Shown here: positions 13,273-28,132 of the stretch, piece after piece
Layout of the letters: each line of letters begins with the position of its first letter
Numbering within the stretch: position 1 is the stretch's first letter
Source: Panorpa germanica
Lineage: Eukaryota > Arthropoda > Insecta > Mecoptera > Panorpidae
Length of the DNA stretch: 64,000 nt
Direction of reading: 5' to 3'
Assembly: GCA_963678705.1 (NCBI GenBank)
Contig: OY783217.1
Coordinates: 1,860,001 to 1,924,000 of the forward strand
The notes under the pieces: model-generated
Told to the model about the DNA's origin: nothing
Seen by the model: the letters and a program-made list of their open reading frames with translations, nothing else
Database searches by the model: none
Position numbers and translations under genes: made by a program

Positions 13273-15441
13273 TAATGTCGTGTTGTCGTGAAAATGTATT
13301 GGCTTCCAATTGGCACGTGAGATACAAAAAACCAGTACGTAATTAAATAACTCATGACTAAGATTTTATAATGTCAAGATTCAACCTTGAAGTAATGATT
13401 TTTATTTAGAAATCACCTAAAAATGATAAGATTTATATATTTTTTTCTGTTTATACTAACAACCTTCTCGTCCCTAAATAGATGTTCTTATACGATAAAA
13501 ATAATACAAATAATTTAATTAAGGCATGAACTTCAAGTTTAACTGTCCTTGAGATGTCTTAGTTGAAGATCATTGTTTTAAAGGTCAAACAATTCTAAAT
13601 GCTAGTATTACTTAGAATAATATTGTAAATGATGTATAAATCTTGATACAAATATTATTTTACTTTGTAATTTATTAAAACGGATCTCACCATTAATTAA
13701 AGCCATGTGAAAGAATTTTAATGTGAATAATGAACAAAATATAATCAAGACTTCAAGTAAAACCTTATTGCATTTATTTAGCATAATTATGAATCATAAT
13801 AAATGAATCGTTTATACAAAAGGGCATCTAAGTTCATTTTTGGGTTAATGCCGTTAACCATATTGGATTTATTTCATGAGAAGTGATCCAGATTAATGAA
13901 TTGGTCCTTTGGTCCAACATGCGATATCCTAGATTCATAAATTGGCGTTATTTAAACGTTGGCTGTATTACCTGCTATTGTTTTTCTAACATTCAGTATT
14001 TTATTTACTATAAATATACATTATCATTAACACAAGAAATCATAATCAACTTCAAGTACGAATACTTTTAAATTACATTCATGTTTGCTGAAAAAGTCTA
14101 GACGGTTTATCAAGTTCATACCTGACACCAGACCAATATGTAAATACATAAATAATCAATATTTTAATAAAAGCAGCTCCCACATTTTGTAAATAAATAT
14201 AAATAATTTAAAACTACTCTTGTAGAACAATGAAAAGTTGCACCCTTTATTTAAATATACACGTATGTACTACAAAATATAAAGACAATCATTGTACATT
14301 AAATTGAATAAAATAGAATATGAAATTATGCAGTGTTATCACAAAGTTTTGTATAATAATAATAAATTAAAACTGTATAAATATTTATATTTTAACACAA
14401 TAATGATAGATACCTGCCCGCTGAGTAAATTGTAATTGATTTTAATCACTTTTAAGGTAGAGGTGTCTCTAATGAAGTTAATAATAAACAATACTAAGTT
14501 GTAAATAAATATATGCACACACATACATTTGCTTGTAAACAGACCATAAGAAATAATATATTATAATCAGCTGTTCCTTAGTTTTATATGTATGTATCAC
14601 ACATAGAGTGATATTTCCAGCAGGAAATCGGGAAATAGAGCGTCGCTATCTATTTTTAGTGCCATTTGAAAACAGTTTGAATGATGTTAAAGTCATTTAA
14701 TAAATAAAATAATTTCAGTTTTTTACATTCTAAAAGTATATATTATACAGTTATTAAATATACAACATTTTAAAACTTCAAATTTATATTTGTTTAAGAA
14801 TTTTTATTTTATTAACCTTAAATTTAATGTCATTATTTTGTATTTATATTAAACATTTCGTTAAAAACAATACGTAAATATTACATAAGAAAATGTATGT
14901 AAAATATTTAATTAATGAAATGTAAAATGTATATAACAGTCTTTAACGACATGTATGTAATAAAATATTAGTAAATTTTTACAAAAAAAATGACGAGCAT
15001 TTATGTATTATTAAAATGAACTCTTTAATTTCACATCGTGTAGATCGAATAATCTAACATGAAATCTAAAAAACTACTGCGCTGTTTATGATATTTATAC
15101 TTCTGTTAGTTTAATAATAAAATGTGGGGAAATCCCCGTTACAAGGTATACCCGATGACGATTCTCACACATTCATTATATTTGATTTGTAACGTGAACA
15201 GATTGGATAATATACATCAGGGATAGCGAACCCACGCCAAAGGTGTTACAACAATTGTAGTAATACAATCGCTTTTGTGTCAAACCTTCATTGTGTAAAA
15301 ATATTACATATTTGTGAATTTATCTGCCCACATAAAAAGGTTAGCCGTCCCTAATGTAGAAGCTATTTACCAAGGAACTATAGACTGTATCTATTGCGCT
15401 TGTCGGACTATAATAACAATATTATTTCTTTATTTTTACAG
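13273..15441. other. AT-rich DNA upstream of the FEM1C exons
   Basis: This stretch should contain, or be an intron downstream of, the missing first coding exon of the FEM1C-like gene. I looked for sequence encoding the usual N-terminal FNAARDGK-type ankyrin helix on the plus strand and did not find it. No other feature is supported. Confidence 0.45.
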
Positions 15442-18083
<2,642 letters not shown>

Positions 18084-18142
18084 GCGTTATATGATAATTT
18101 CAAACATTTCGTTATTATTTTTGTTATACATATAGCACATTC

Positions 18143-18148
18143 AATAAA
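18143..18148 (+). terminator. Poly(A) signal of FEM1C-like gene
   Basis: A canonical AATAAA lies 60 bases after the stop codon, followed by a T-rich stretch, so the 3' UTR is probably short. Confidence 0.6.
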
Positions 18149-19175
18149 CATTTAAATTTTTGTTGATTCAATTCTATTTTGTTGAATGTGTTCTGTGAAT
18201 ATACTATTACATGCCTTTATTTATCATGACAAAATTTTATTATCTATTTTAATAAATTATGTTTAAGTAGAATTATCTGATAAATACAGCAATAATAATA
18301 CATAAAATAAATACACTTAACAAAACATCGATATAAAAATATATAAAGTAAAGTAAATATTAGGAAATTTATTGTGATAATGAATTGTATATTGTATTTT
18401 TTGTATGCCTATTTGCAAACGCATAGGGCCATATTACTTAATAAAGTTTGTCAGCAGTAAAAATATGTAATCAACGTAATTCACATATCACTTTGTTATT
18501 TTTAAACTACTTATAAGACAGCTAAAAAGATGTGTAATTTACGTTTTTCTGAAAATTATTGATAAATAGAACCATGCTACATATAAAAATTTGTCTCAAG
18601 CAAGATATAAAAGTATGTCTATATAGATACAGAAGAACAATTCAAACAAGACCATATAATCCAAAAATCGAACAACGAAAATTGTATGCATAAGGGAAGA
18701 CAAGCCGGTAAAAGGGTAACATAAAATAATAGTACTATTTCTAAGAAAATCCTGACGGTAATATGTGCTTCTTTAAAAAATTGTCGTGGTCTGTTATGAG
18801 GAAGATCTTCTAGATGGTCGAAACAGAGAATTCAGCATCAAAATCGTCGGAAACTCATTAAGCAAAAAAATAAATAAAATAAAAAACCAAAATTAAAAAA
18901 AAAATACATTTAATTGAAGAAAATAATATACACCGATTTATTTTCTGATAAATTCTATTCAGAAATAAGGTGACTAATAAGATACAGGTGAAACATCCTC
19001 AACATAACTTCAGTAAATCAATGAAAAAAAAGCTATTGCTTTAAAGACGAGCAGTAATATAAGACTTCAATTTGAAGAGTTGGGAACGCAAAGCAGAACT
19101 GCAGCGATATTTGAATTGAATCACTGCGTCAAATAATATATCTAAAAATAAAAAGATTTAATGAAATAGACGTCA
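18149..19175. other. Convergent intergenic region, 3' UTR of the RRM gene
   Basis: About 1 kb between the ends of two convergent genes. It probably contains the 3' UTR of the minus-strand hnRNP M-like gene; TTTATT (AATAAA on the minus strand) occurs near 18214 and 18936. No other gene seen. Confidence 0.5.
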
Positions 19176-21876
19176 TTAGAAAAACTCAACACTGATCGTA
19201 CGGCCGTCAATTCTAGATCCATCCATAACTTCTGTAGAAACAATTAAGGAAGACATAATAAAATAAAGTGTATACTATATATGTATATTATAAAATCATA
19301 ACAAAATTTACTAAAAGGATACTAATAGCTCTTTGAGCATCCCACTCATTTACAAATCGAATGATGCCAGTATCTTTGCCCCTCATCTCAGCGTATTTAA
19401 TGTCCCCTATATCACGGAATCTGTCACGAAGAAATTGCCATGTGCATGTTGATGGTAGCTGAAAGCAATAGAATATTTCCAGTTTCAGCAGAACATAGGT
19501 AAAAGCACTATATCCGAACAATTTGCTAATACTCACATTATTTACTAAAATCGTGTCAGACATGCCGCCTCGGTTCCCAGAGTTGTTCGTCTGCCCTTCC
19601 TGCATTAATGTCGAAGACATGGACCCTTGATTGCTGGGCATATTAGTGTTCATATTGAGCCCACTTCTACTAGATTGCCCATTGCCAACCGAGCTATACA
19701 TGTTTCCCTGTGATCTGAAGTCATTGTCTGTGGTACTGTAGTTTCGCAAGTTACTATTAGACATATTGTCAAAATCACGAGACTGATAATTCGAGTTAGA
19801 AGGTGCGTTGGAAGATGTGTTGGACAAATAATTTGAATTTTGTGGATTGTTCATATTAGTCGACAAAACACTGTTGGGTATGTTTGGCATATTACTCAGA
19901 GAAGTCATGTTACTGTTCATACTACTTGAACCCAAATTGGATCCACCAATATTATTTGCGAGGTTAGCTGCTCCAAGATTAGCAAGATTAGCATTGGCAA
20001 GAGATGCGCTGAGTCCTAGAGCACCAAGATCCCCAGCATTAAGACCGGATGCTAATAAAGGATTTGTCAGCCCCGCTAATCCCTGGATACCGCTAAATCC
20101 AGCTAAATTACCTCCGACAACATTACTGAGTGCAGCTGCTGCAAGTCCTGAACCCAAACCAGAAAGACCACCTGGTACAGCCCCCAATAAACCAGGACCT
20201 GGACCAATATTCTGATTGTTTGCGCTGTTATTATTTTGAGGCAAATTACGGGCTACGTCCCGTAATGGTTCGCCATTTGGTCCTAAACCAATTCCAATTG
20301 ACTTCAAACCTTCTGGCAACCGCATTTCTGACTTATCTGATACTCTATCCATACGGACAGTGATCTTTCGATCGTACAACATCTGGCGATCGAACATAGA
20401 AATTGCTTGCACTGATTCAACTGGATGATCAAATTCGATGACTGCAAAACCACGACTATTGCCGTCTTTGTCAACAGACAAATCCACATTCTGCACTCGA
20501 CCCGCGAGACGGAACACCTCCTTTAGTTTCTTGGCATCCACTTTGTAGTCAAGCTGAAATAACTGTTACTTCAAAATCTATTCTAGAAGCAAAAAAAGAC
20601 TAATAATGTGAACTTGAAAAATCATCTGTGGCACCGATAGAATACTTAGACGTCACATACCAAAATCACATATCAACAAGGACAGAGACTGTAAGCACTG
20701 TATTATAAAAGACCTTAACACTTGCAGTGGGTTAAACTAACAACTCGTAAATACTTCGCGGTTTGGAAGTTACTAAAACCAAGATTCCTCTTTCTCTTCC
20801 TCTTCTAAAACTTATTGAAATAACTATTCCAAATAATGTTAAATTCTGGGAAACGAAAACAATATAGTGGAACAACAAATGTGTAAACATTGCCGAATAC
20901 GCTAACAATTCACTGACTGATTCGTGGAATATGCAAAAGAAAACCCAGAAAACCGAAAAGATAATAATACTAACACAGATTAAACGAATTTGAGGAAAAG
21001 CTGTTTACATAAGAATCATATTTATTGAAATATGTGGTTATTGATACTTACATTAGCAACGAAAACCCTAGTGTGTAGTGGACCAGTGATTCCCAAACCT
21101 TCTAGGAATGTAGTACTTAAGCCATATGTATTATACAAATCTTGTCTACCAGACTGATCTGCCCGACGATCTCTGTTATCCCAATTAGCGAGACCAGTAC
21201 GTTGGTCATTTATAAGAATTTCATCTCTCAAATCTGGCATTCTATCTCGATCGTCACGTCGGACACTGGCTCGAATTACTCGTCCAAATTTATCTCTTTC
21301 AATACCTTAAAGTTCGTTTATTATAAAGCAATAAAAAAAACTATATTATGGTACATATATTATCTCAACACATACCAAAATCTTCCTTAATTACGAGTTT
21401 ACGTCCATTGATATCAAATCTATGCATAATTTCCATTGCTTTTTGGACAAGTTCGTTCGATTCGAATTCAACTATGCCACATCCCCGAGGTTTGTCATTT
21501 GCATCTACAAATAATTCAACAAAAGACACTTCACCAACCTATACAACATAAAGGAACACAATATTAATGGACTTCCAATACTGAAAATTACAATTATATA
21601 AACAAGCAATTCCGCAAAATAGATAATTAACTTAGTACTATATGACTTAAATGTTACCTGATTTCTAAATAAATCTTTTAGTTCTTGCCACCGATATTCG
21701 TATGGAATATTGGAAACATATATACGCCTTTCTGTAGCATTTCCAGCTTTCATAGAGTCTCCTCTTTCTCTACTTCTTTCTCTGTTACCATCAGAAAATC
21801 TGCTGGGGCGGTCTCCTCTACGTGATCTCTCACGATCTCTTTCTCGAGAAGCGTCACGCTGAATTTGGACATCCAT
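19176..21876 (-). CDS. rump: hnRNP M / Rumpelstiltskin-like RNA-binding protein
   Basis: Six exons encode 614 residues: 21658-21876, 21376-21538, 21052-21305, 19537-20553, 19323-19458, 19176-19231. The protein starts with an Arg/Glu/Ser-rich tail (about residues 8-45). RRM1 follows (RNP2 IYVSNI near 52; RNP1 RGCGIVEFE near 91-98). RRM2 is at about 208-282 (VFVAN, RGFAVIEF). A long Asn/Ser/Gly/Leu-rich linker spans about 290-545. RRM3 is at about 546-614 (TILVNN, DTGIIRFV, then MDGSRIDGRTISVEF). This order of three RRMs with a low-complexity linker is typical of hnRNP M, MYEF2 and Drosophila Rumpelstiltskin, which binds nanos mRNA and other transcripts. The start is the ATG at 21874-21876; upstream in-frame codons are non-AUG. 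RRM1 and RRM3 are each split by introns. The last exon is only 56 bases and easily missed. Confidence 0.92.
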
Positions 21877-22730
21877 GATTACTATTAGAAACACACATTT
21901 AATGATTATTTATTATTCATTTACTTTGAATAAAAGCAGGCAGTCACGTAATCAGTTAAGTGTCATTATTTAGGAAGAATTAAGATAAAACAAAATCTGT
22001 CCAAATTTTATTCTACATACCAGAAAATTAAATTCTTATTACTTAAAATAATTGCTTATTACCTTAGATTAATATGTATGAAATAGAAGGTCCTCTTCTT
22101 AATTATTAGATAAAGTGGAATAAAGATATAAAAATTTCAAGCAAAATGCAGAAAAAAGTAACAAAATTAACCGAAGGTAAATGGCCTTCCCACCTTTAAC
22201 CAAGCTTTGCTTAAAGCGGACCAAATAATATGAAGTAAGCAATAAGAAAAAGATTTGCGTAGCAGTGGCAATCCGATAATGCTGATGTCAAATGTAGAAC
22301 AATTATAATTAATTCAAAGCGATTAATTATTGATATTTTATTACAGATGGTATAACTTATTAAAAATGTTTTAGGATAAATTTCCTATTGACGTGTTTAA
22401 TTAAATATAATTATTTTTTACGCCATCTCTTGCAAGAAGTTTGTAATAAAATATTTATACCCAATAAGTTTTTTGTAATGTTTTGAAAAAAAAATTAAAT
22501 GAAATATTTTTATTATAATAAAGCCTCTCTTCTTGCAGTGTTTTTAATAATTCTTTATGTTGAACTGAGGGTAATTAAGCGTCTAGGATAATGAGCCAGC
22601 AGTATCAATGCAGAATGGATTAGACCTTGGATAAGTACAAATTAAATAAACTAATGTAAAAAGAATTAAATAATTGCGACATCTGTAAAAGAGGAGCAGA
22701 AGAGATTATATTGTTCATAACAGCTTTCAT
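21877..22730. other. 5' flank of the hnRNP M-like gene
   Basis: AT-rich region holding the presumed promoter and 5' UTR of the minus-strand RRM gene, ending at the left terminus of the large inverted structure. I see no TATA box at a convincing distance and no other gene. Confidence 0.5.
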
Positions 22731-22973
22731 AGATGGCAGACTAATTTCATTGCGCTTAGACTATATGCAAAATAACTTACAGTGCTAAAGTATGCGTTAT
22801 ATGTATGTGTGATAAAGAAGACATTAAATAGTGAAAAAAAATTAATTATTTCAATCTCAGCAAAAACTATAACCTTCTTAAAAATCGTTTAAACATTGTT
22901 TAAACCTAGTTAAAAACGTGAAAAAGTTGAATTGTTAAATATTATGCAAATGTTGATTGTTTCAACTATAAAT

Positions 22974-23475
22974 AAAATATAAATATCTTGGTTTTTGCAA
23001 CGTGACAAGAATAAAACCTTCTTAAAAACCTGTCTCCCCACTTACTTAAGAAATGTATTGAAGTTAATAAGAAATGTAGACACTACTGCGCCTGGACAGA
23101 ATGCAACTAAAGTAACACATCAAAATACTCAGTAGCAAGATTGTAATAATATATTTTAATTTCATTATTAAATTAACGATAAAAAAGTTACAAATAAAAA
23201 TGTTAGTAGAAGCAGCATCTTATAAAATATAAATATCTTGGTTTTTGCAACGTGACAAGAATAAAACCTTCTTAAAAAACCTGTCTCCCCACTTACTTAA
23301 GAAATGTATTGAAGTTAATAAGAAATGTAGATACTACTGCGCCTGGACAGAATGCAACTAAAGTAACACATCAAAACACTCAGTAGCAAGATTGTAATAT
23401 AATATTTTAATTTCATTATTTAATTAACAATAAAAAAGTTACAAATTAAAATGTTAGTAAAAGCAGCATCTTCGT
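22974..23475. repeat. Two tandem 250-bp direct repeats
   Basis: AAATATCTTGGTTTTTGCAA occurs at 22981 and again at 23231, and the following roughly 240 bases are nearly identical, with single-base changes and small indels. Each copy contains GCGCCTGGACAGAATGCAAC. Its reverse complement resembles a block in the 171-bp repeats at 27221-27733. Confidence 0.85.
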
Positions 23476-23640
23476 GGTTTTTGAATGTAACAAGGCTGTA
23501 TTTACACACTGAATATAACAACTAATATTTAAATATATATACGCTGTTTAATCACCAATTAGCAATTAAAAATATAGGTTTTTTTTAAGTATATGTTACT
23601 TCTTTCCTTCAAAGTAAAATATAAAACTAATGGACAATTT

Positions 23641-25231
23641 TTTATAAAAAATTCTTTTTGATTCTTTGAAATTTTTTGATGCAGTTATGGTCGTTAGGAT
23701 TTAAAATAAAGAACTGCTTCATTACTTTTTGAATAACTACCAGTGTCTGGTTTTTATGCGACTTTTTTAAAATTCATGGACTTTTTTTTCTAAATTTTTT
23801 TTTTGATTCCTTGAAATGTTTTGATGCAGTTATGTTCGTTAGGCTTTAAAATAAAGAACCGCTTCATTACTTTTTAAATAACTACGATTTTCTCGCTTTT
23901 ATGCGACTTTTTTAAAATTCATGGACATTTTTTTTCAAAATTTTTTTTTTTTGATTCCTTGAAATATTTTGATGCAGTTATGTTCGTTAGGCTTTAAAAT
24001 AAAGAACTGTTTCATTACTTTTTAAATAACTACGATTTTCTGGCTTTTATGCGACGTTTTTTAAATTCATGGACTTTTTTTTCTAAAATTTTTTTTTTGA
24101 TTTTATGAAGTTTTTTGATGCAGTTATGTTCGCTAGGCTTTAAAGTAAATAACTGCTTCATTACATTTTAAATATCTCCGCGATTCTGGCTTTTATGTGA
24201 ACTTTTTTAAATTCATGGACTTTTTTTTCCAAAATTTTTTTTTTGGATTTCTTGAAATTTTTTGATGCAGTTAAGTTCGTTAGGCTTTAATTTAAAGAAC
24301 TGCTTCATTACATTTTAAATATCTTTGCAATTCTGGCTTTTATGCGACCCTTTTTAAATTCATGGACTTTTTTTTCTAAAATTTTTTTTTTTAATTTCTT
24401 GAAATTTTTTGATGCAGTTATGTTCGTTAGGCTTTAAAGTAAATAACTGCTTCATTACATTTTAAATATCTACGCGATTCTGGCTTTTATGTGACCTTTT
24501 TTAAATTCATGGACTTTTTTTTCTCAAATTTTTTTTTTGGATTTTTTGAAATTTTTTGATGCAGTTATGATCGTTAGGCTTTAAATTAAAGAACTGCTTC
24601 ATTACATTTTGAATATCTTTGCAATTCTGGCTTTTATGCGACCTTTTTTAAATTCATGGACTTTTTTTTCTCAAATTTTTTCTTTGATTACTTGAAATTT
24701 TTTGATGCGATTATGTTCGCTAGGCTTTAAATTAAAGAACTGCTTCATTACATTTTAAATATCTCTGCGATTCTTGCTTTTATGCGACCTTTTTTAAATT
24801 CATGGACATTTTTTTTCTAAAATTTTTTTTTGGATTTCTTGAAATTTTTTGATGCAGTTATCTTCGTTAGGAGTTAAATTAAAGAACTACATCATTAGAT
24901 TTTAAATATCTACGCAGGAACTCAAAAAAATGCATTGCTCTTTAAATCATAAAAGTGAACCTTTTCATCATTTTTAACAAGATTATAGTCTTCTTTCTAT
25001 ATGGAGATATAATATAAATTTCTTTTTGGATTTCTTGAAATTTTTTGATGCAGTTATGTTCGCTAGGCTTTAAATTAAAGAACTGCATCGTTAGATTTTA
25101 AATATCTACGCAGAAACTCAAAAAAATGCATTGCTCTTCAAATCATAAAAGTGAACCTTTTCATCATTTTTAACAAGATTATAGCCTTCTTTCATGACAT
25201 ACTCCGATAATGAGATTTAATATATTGATGA
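23641..25231 (+). repeat. Left arm: tandem ~147-bp satellite units
   Basis: The core GATGCAGTTA (with small variants) starts at 23678, 23823, 23971, 24117, 24264, 24411, 24558, 24704, 24851 and 25047. Spacing is 145-148 bp except for the last, which is 196 bp. Each unit carries the core followed by TTCGTTAGGCTTTAAA, a TTCATTAC block, GCTTTTATGCGAC, TTCATGGAC and then T-rich tracts. The two innermost units carry an extra block around AAGTGAACCTTTTCATC. Units in this arm differ from each other noticeably, especially in the T tracts. Confidence 0.92.
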
Positions 25232-25365
25232 AGAAGAGTATAACCTTCTTACTTTTCATAAAAAATTAAGAAAATATATGTTGTTTTATAACGGATTTAA
25301 CTTAATTTTGAATGCTGATTCTAAATTTATAATTCCTTTTTAAATAAGTATTTTAGTTTTTGATA

Positions 25366-26853
25366 TATCAATATATTAAATCTCTTTATCGGAGTATGCA
25401 ATGAAAGAAGACTATAATCTTGTTAAAAATGATGAAAAGGTTCACTTTTATGTTTTAAGTTTCTGCGTAGATATTTAAAATCTAATGATGCAGTTATTTA
25501 CTTTAAAGCCTAGCGAACCTAACTGCATCAAAAAATTTCAAGAAAACCAAAAAAAAATTTATATTATATCTCCATATAGAAAGAAGACTATAATCTTGTT
25601 AAAAATGATGAAAAGGTTCACTTTTATGATTTGAAGAGCAATGCATTTTTTTGAGTTTCTGCGTAGATATTTAAAATCTAATGATGCAGTTATTTACTTT
25701 AAAGCCTAGCGAACATAACTGCATCAAAAAATTTCAAGAAATCAAAAAAAAAAAATTTAGAAAAAAAAGTCCATGAATTTTAAAAAGGTCGTATAAAAGC
25801 CAAAATCGCGTAGATATTTAAAATGTAATGAAGCAGTTATTTACTTTAAAGCCTAGCGAACATAACTGCATCAAAAAATTTCAAGAAATCTAAAAAAAAA
25901 TTTTAGAAAAAAAAGTCCATGAATTTAAAAAAGGTCGTATAAAAGCCAAAATCGCGTAGATATTTAAAATGTAATGAAGCAGTTATTTACTTTAAAGCCT
26001 AGCGAACATAACTGCATCAAAAAATTTCAAGAAATCTAAAAAAAATTTTTAGAAAAAAAAGTCCATGAATTTAAAAAAGGTCGTATAAAAGCCAAAATCG
26101 CGTAGATATTTAAAATGTAATGAAGCAGTTATTTACTTTAAAGCCTAGCGAACATAACTGCATCAAAAAATTTCAAGAAATCAAAAAAAAATTTTTAGAA
26201 AAAAAAGTCCATGAATTTAAAAAAGGTCGTATAAAAGCCAAAATCGCGTAGATATTTAAAATGTAATGAAGCAGTTATTTACTTTAAAGCCTAGCGAACA
26301 TAACTGCATCAAAAAATTTCAAGAAATCTAAAAAAAAATTTTAGAAAAAAAAGTCCATGAATTTAAAAAAGGTCGTATAAAAGCCAAAATCGCGTAGATA
26401 TTTAAAATGTAATGAAGCAGTTATTTCCTTTAAAGCCTAGCGAACATAACTGCATCAAAAATATTCAAGAAATCTAAAAAAAATTTTTAGAAAAAAAAGT
26501 CCATGAATTTAAAAAAGGTCGTATAAAAGCCAAAATCGCGTAGATATTTAAAATGTAATGAAGCAGTTATTTACTTTAAAGCCTAGCGAACATAACTGCA
26601 TCAAAAAATTTCAAGAAATCTAAAAAAAATTTTTAGAAAAAAAAGTCCATGAATTTAAAAAAGGTCGTATGAAAGCCAAAATCGCGTAGATATTTAAAAT
26701 GTAATGAAGCAGTTATTTACTTTAAAGCCTAGCGAACATAACTGCATCAAAAAATTTCAAGAAATAAAAAAAAATTTTAGAAAAAAATGTCCATGAATTT
26801 AAAAAAGGTCGTATAAAAGCCAAAATCGCGTAGATATTTAAAATGTAATGAAT
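25366..26853 (-). repeat. Right arm: same satellite in reverse orientation
   Basis: The reversed core TAACTGCATC starts at 25520, 25716, 25863, 26009, 26155, 26301, 26447, 26593 and 26739. Spacing is 196 bp once and then 146-147 bp seven times. Units are almost identical to each other, more so than in the left arm. The innermost 196-bp spacing mirrors the left arm, so the arms are inverted copies in structure as well as sequence. Confidence 0.92.
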
Positions 26854-27129
26854 CTTAAAAATCAAGTAAAAATTAATTATTTCAAAAAATTTTATTTAAA
26901 TATTTCTAATTTGTTCAAAATTAAGCCTTTCTCTGTATTCGTGGTATCTCTGTTTCATTAAAGAAAAAGAAATCTTATATACCTCTGACTACTATGAGAA
27001 CCATATATTTTTATTTTACAATTACTTATATAAATAAAAGAAATAGATTCAGTTAAATATTTATATTTTTAAATATTTAAGAAAAAAATACATTGTACAT
27101 ATTAATTGATTTCAGAAATGTTTCTTATT

Positions 27130-27197
27130 TTAACTTAAGTCTACAGCTGTTATTAGTTGCGCCAAAATGTCTGAGCTTGATCGGACAGATGAGGAAT
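27130..27197 (-). other. Possible isolated terminal exon
   Basis: On the minus strand a good acceptor (TTTGTTTATTTTCAG) is followed by 68 bases. In one frame these read SSSVRSSSDILAQLITAVDLS and then stop. Composition looks coding and differs from the AT-rich repeats around it. No partner exon was found between here and the neugrin gene. It may be a gene fragment captured by the element, the last exon of a distant gene, or chance. Confidence 0.25.
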
Positions 27198-27220
27198 CTG
27201 AAAATAAACAAAGATAATTA

Positions 27221-27733
27221 GTGATATCATATTCTGATTTGACTAGCTACATACTAAGAATAGGATACACAGTAATTTAAATTTGGAACATTTATAGTAG
27301 CTTAACAATAATGTACTTAATAAAATTAATCAGATATAAATTTAAAGGCGTTATTTAGGTTGCATACTGTCTGGGCGCAATAGAGTTTAAAGTGATATCA
27401 TATTCTGATTTGACTAGCTACATACTAAGAATAGGATACACAGTAATTTAAATTTGGAACATTTATAGCAACTTAACAATAATGTACTTAATAAAAATAA
27501 TCAGATATAAATTTAAAGGTGTTATTTAGGTTGCTTACTGTCTGGACGCAATAAAGTTTAAAGTGATATCATATTCTGATTTGACTAGCTACATACTAAG
27601 AATAGGATACACAGTAATTTAAGTTTGGAATATTTATAGCAGCCTAACAATAATGTACTTAATAAAAATAATCAGATATAAATTTGAAGGCGTTATTTAG
27701 GTTGCATACTGTCTAGGCGCAATAAAGTTTATG
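27221..27733 (+). repeat. Three tandem 171-bp direct repeats
   Basis: GTGATATCATATTCTGATTT begins at 27221, 27392 and 27563, giving a regular 171-bp period. The three copies differ by only a few bases. Each ends in a GTTGC(A/T)TACTGTCTGGGCGCAA-like block related in inverted orientation to the 250-bp repeats at 22974. Confidence 0.9.
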
Positions 27734-27741
27734 CGCCATCT

Positions 27742-28132
27742 GTTGATCAAACAATGAACTCTTTATGCTATTCTTTGATAGATGTCGCCCAGAGTTCAAT
27801 TTTTTTAAGGAGATAGGTTTTAGTTCTCACTATATATATATATATTTAGATTCTTCATTATGCATTATGTTAATTAAATGTTTTATAAAGTTAAAAATTC
27901 ATTCATCAAGAAGTATTTGTTTTCTTTAACTGTAGTGCACATATTGTGTGTATAGACTTTTAAGAGCACCGTAAATTTTATCGCGAAGAGTCTGATTCCG
28001 AATTTAATTTTAAATGTACATTAAAATAGCAAATGTTTTATTTTACAATTTTTTATTTTATCGTAATTATATTATATTATATTGAGAAATATAAATCCTG
28101 AAAGAAAGTGTAAAATATATTTACAAATATTT
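27742..28132. other. 3' flank of neugrin gene
   Basis: Short AT-rich gap between the large element and the neugrin stop codon. It includes a TA microsatellite near 27832-27845. TTTATT at 28037 and 28052 would read as AATAAA on the minus strand and could end the neugrin transcript. Confidence 0.5.

Larger units (their letters stand above)
22731..27741. mobile_element. 5-kb Foldback-like inverted element
   Basis: The outer ends are inverted copies over about 45 bp. The left end opens AGATGGCAGAC and reads on to the CATTGCGCTTAGAC block; the right end closes GTCTAGGCGCAATAAAG then GCGCCATCT. Moving inward, the left side has two 250-bp direct repeats and the right side three 171-bp direct repeats. 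Then come two arrays of a ~146-bp unit in opposite orientation (23641-25231 and 25366-26853), meeting at a 134-bp loop (25232-25365). Foldback transposons have long inverted ends made of tandem subrepeats, which is the same plan. No transposase frame is visible, so it would be non-autonomous. No matching target duplication was found. It could instead be a rearranged satellite block. Confidence 0.65.

Noticed and set aside
15314..15441. Upstream in-frame extension of the FEM1C exon as its N-terminus
   Set aside because: The upstream frame opens at a non-ATG codon, encodes hydrophobic sequence unlike a FEM1 ankyrin helix, and is separated by a clear acceptor (TTTTTACAG) at 15441.
19847..20215. 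122-codon plus-strand frame opposite the hnRNP M-like gene
   Set aside because: It is antisense to the low-complexity linker of the RRM protein. The minus-strand frame has clear domains and splice sites.
23641..26853. CRISPR-like array
   Set aside because: The regular repeats are about 146 bp with no unique spacers, in an animal genome; this is satellite DNA.
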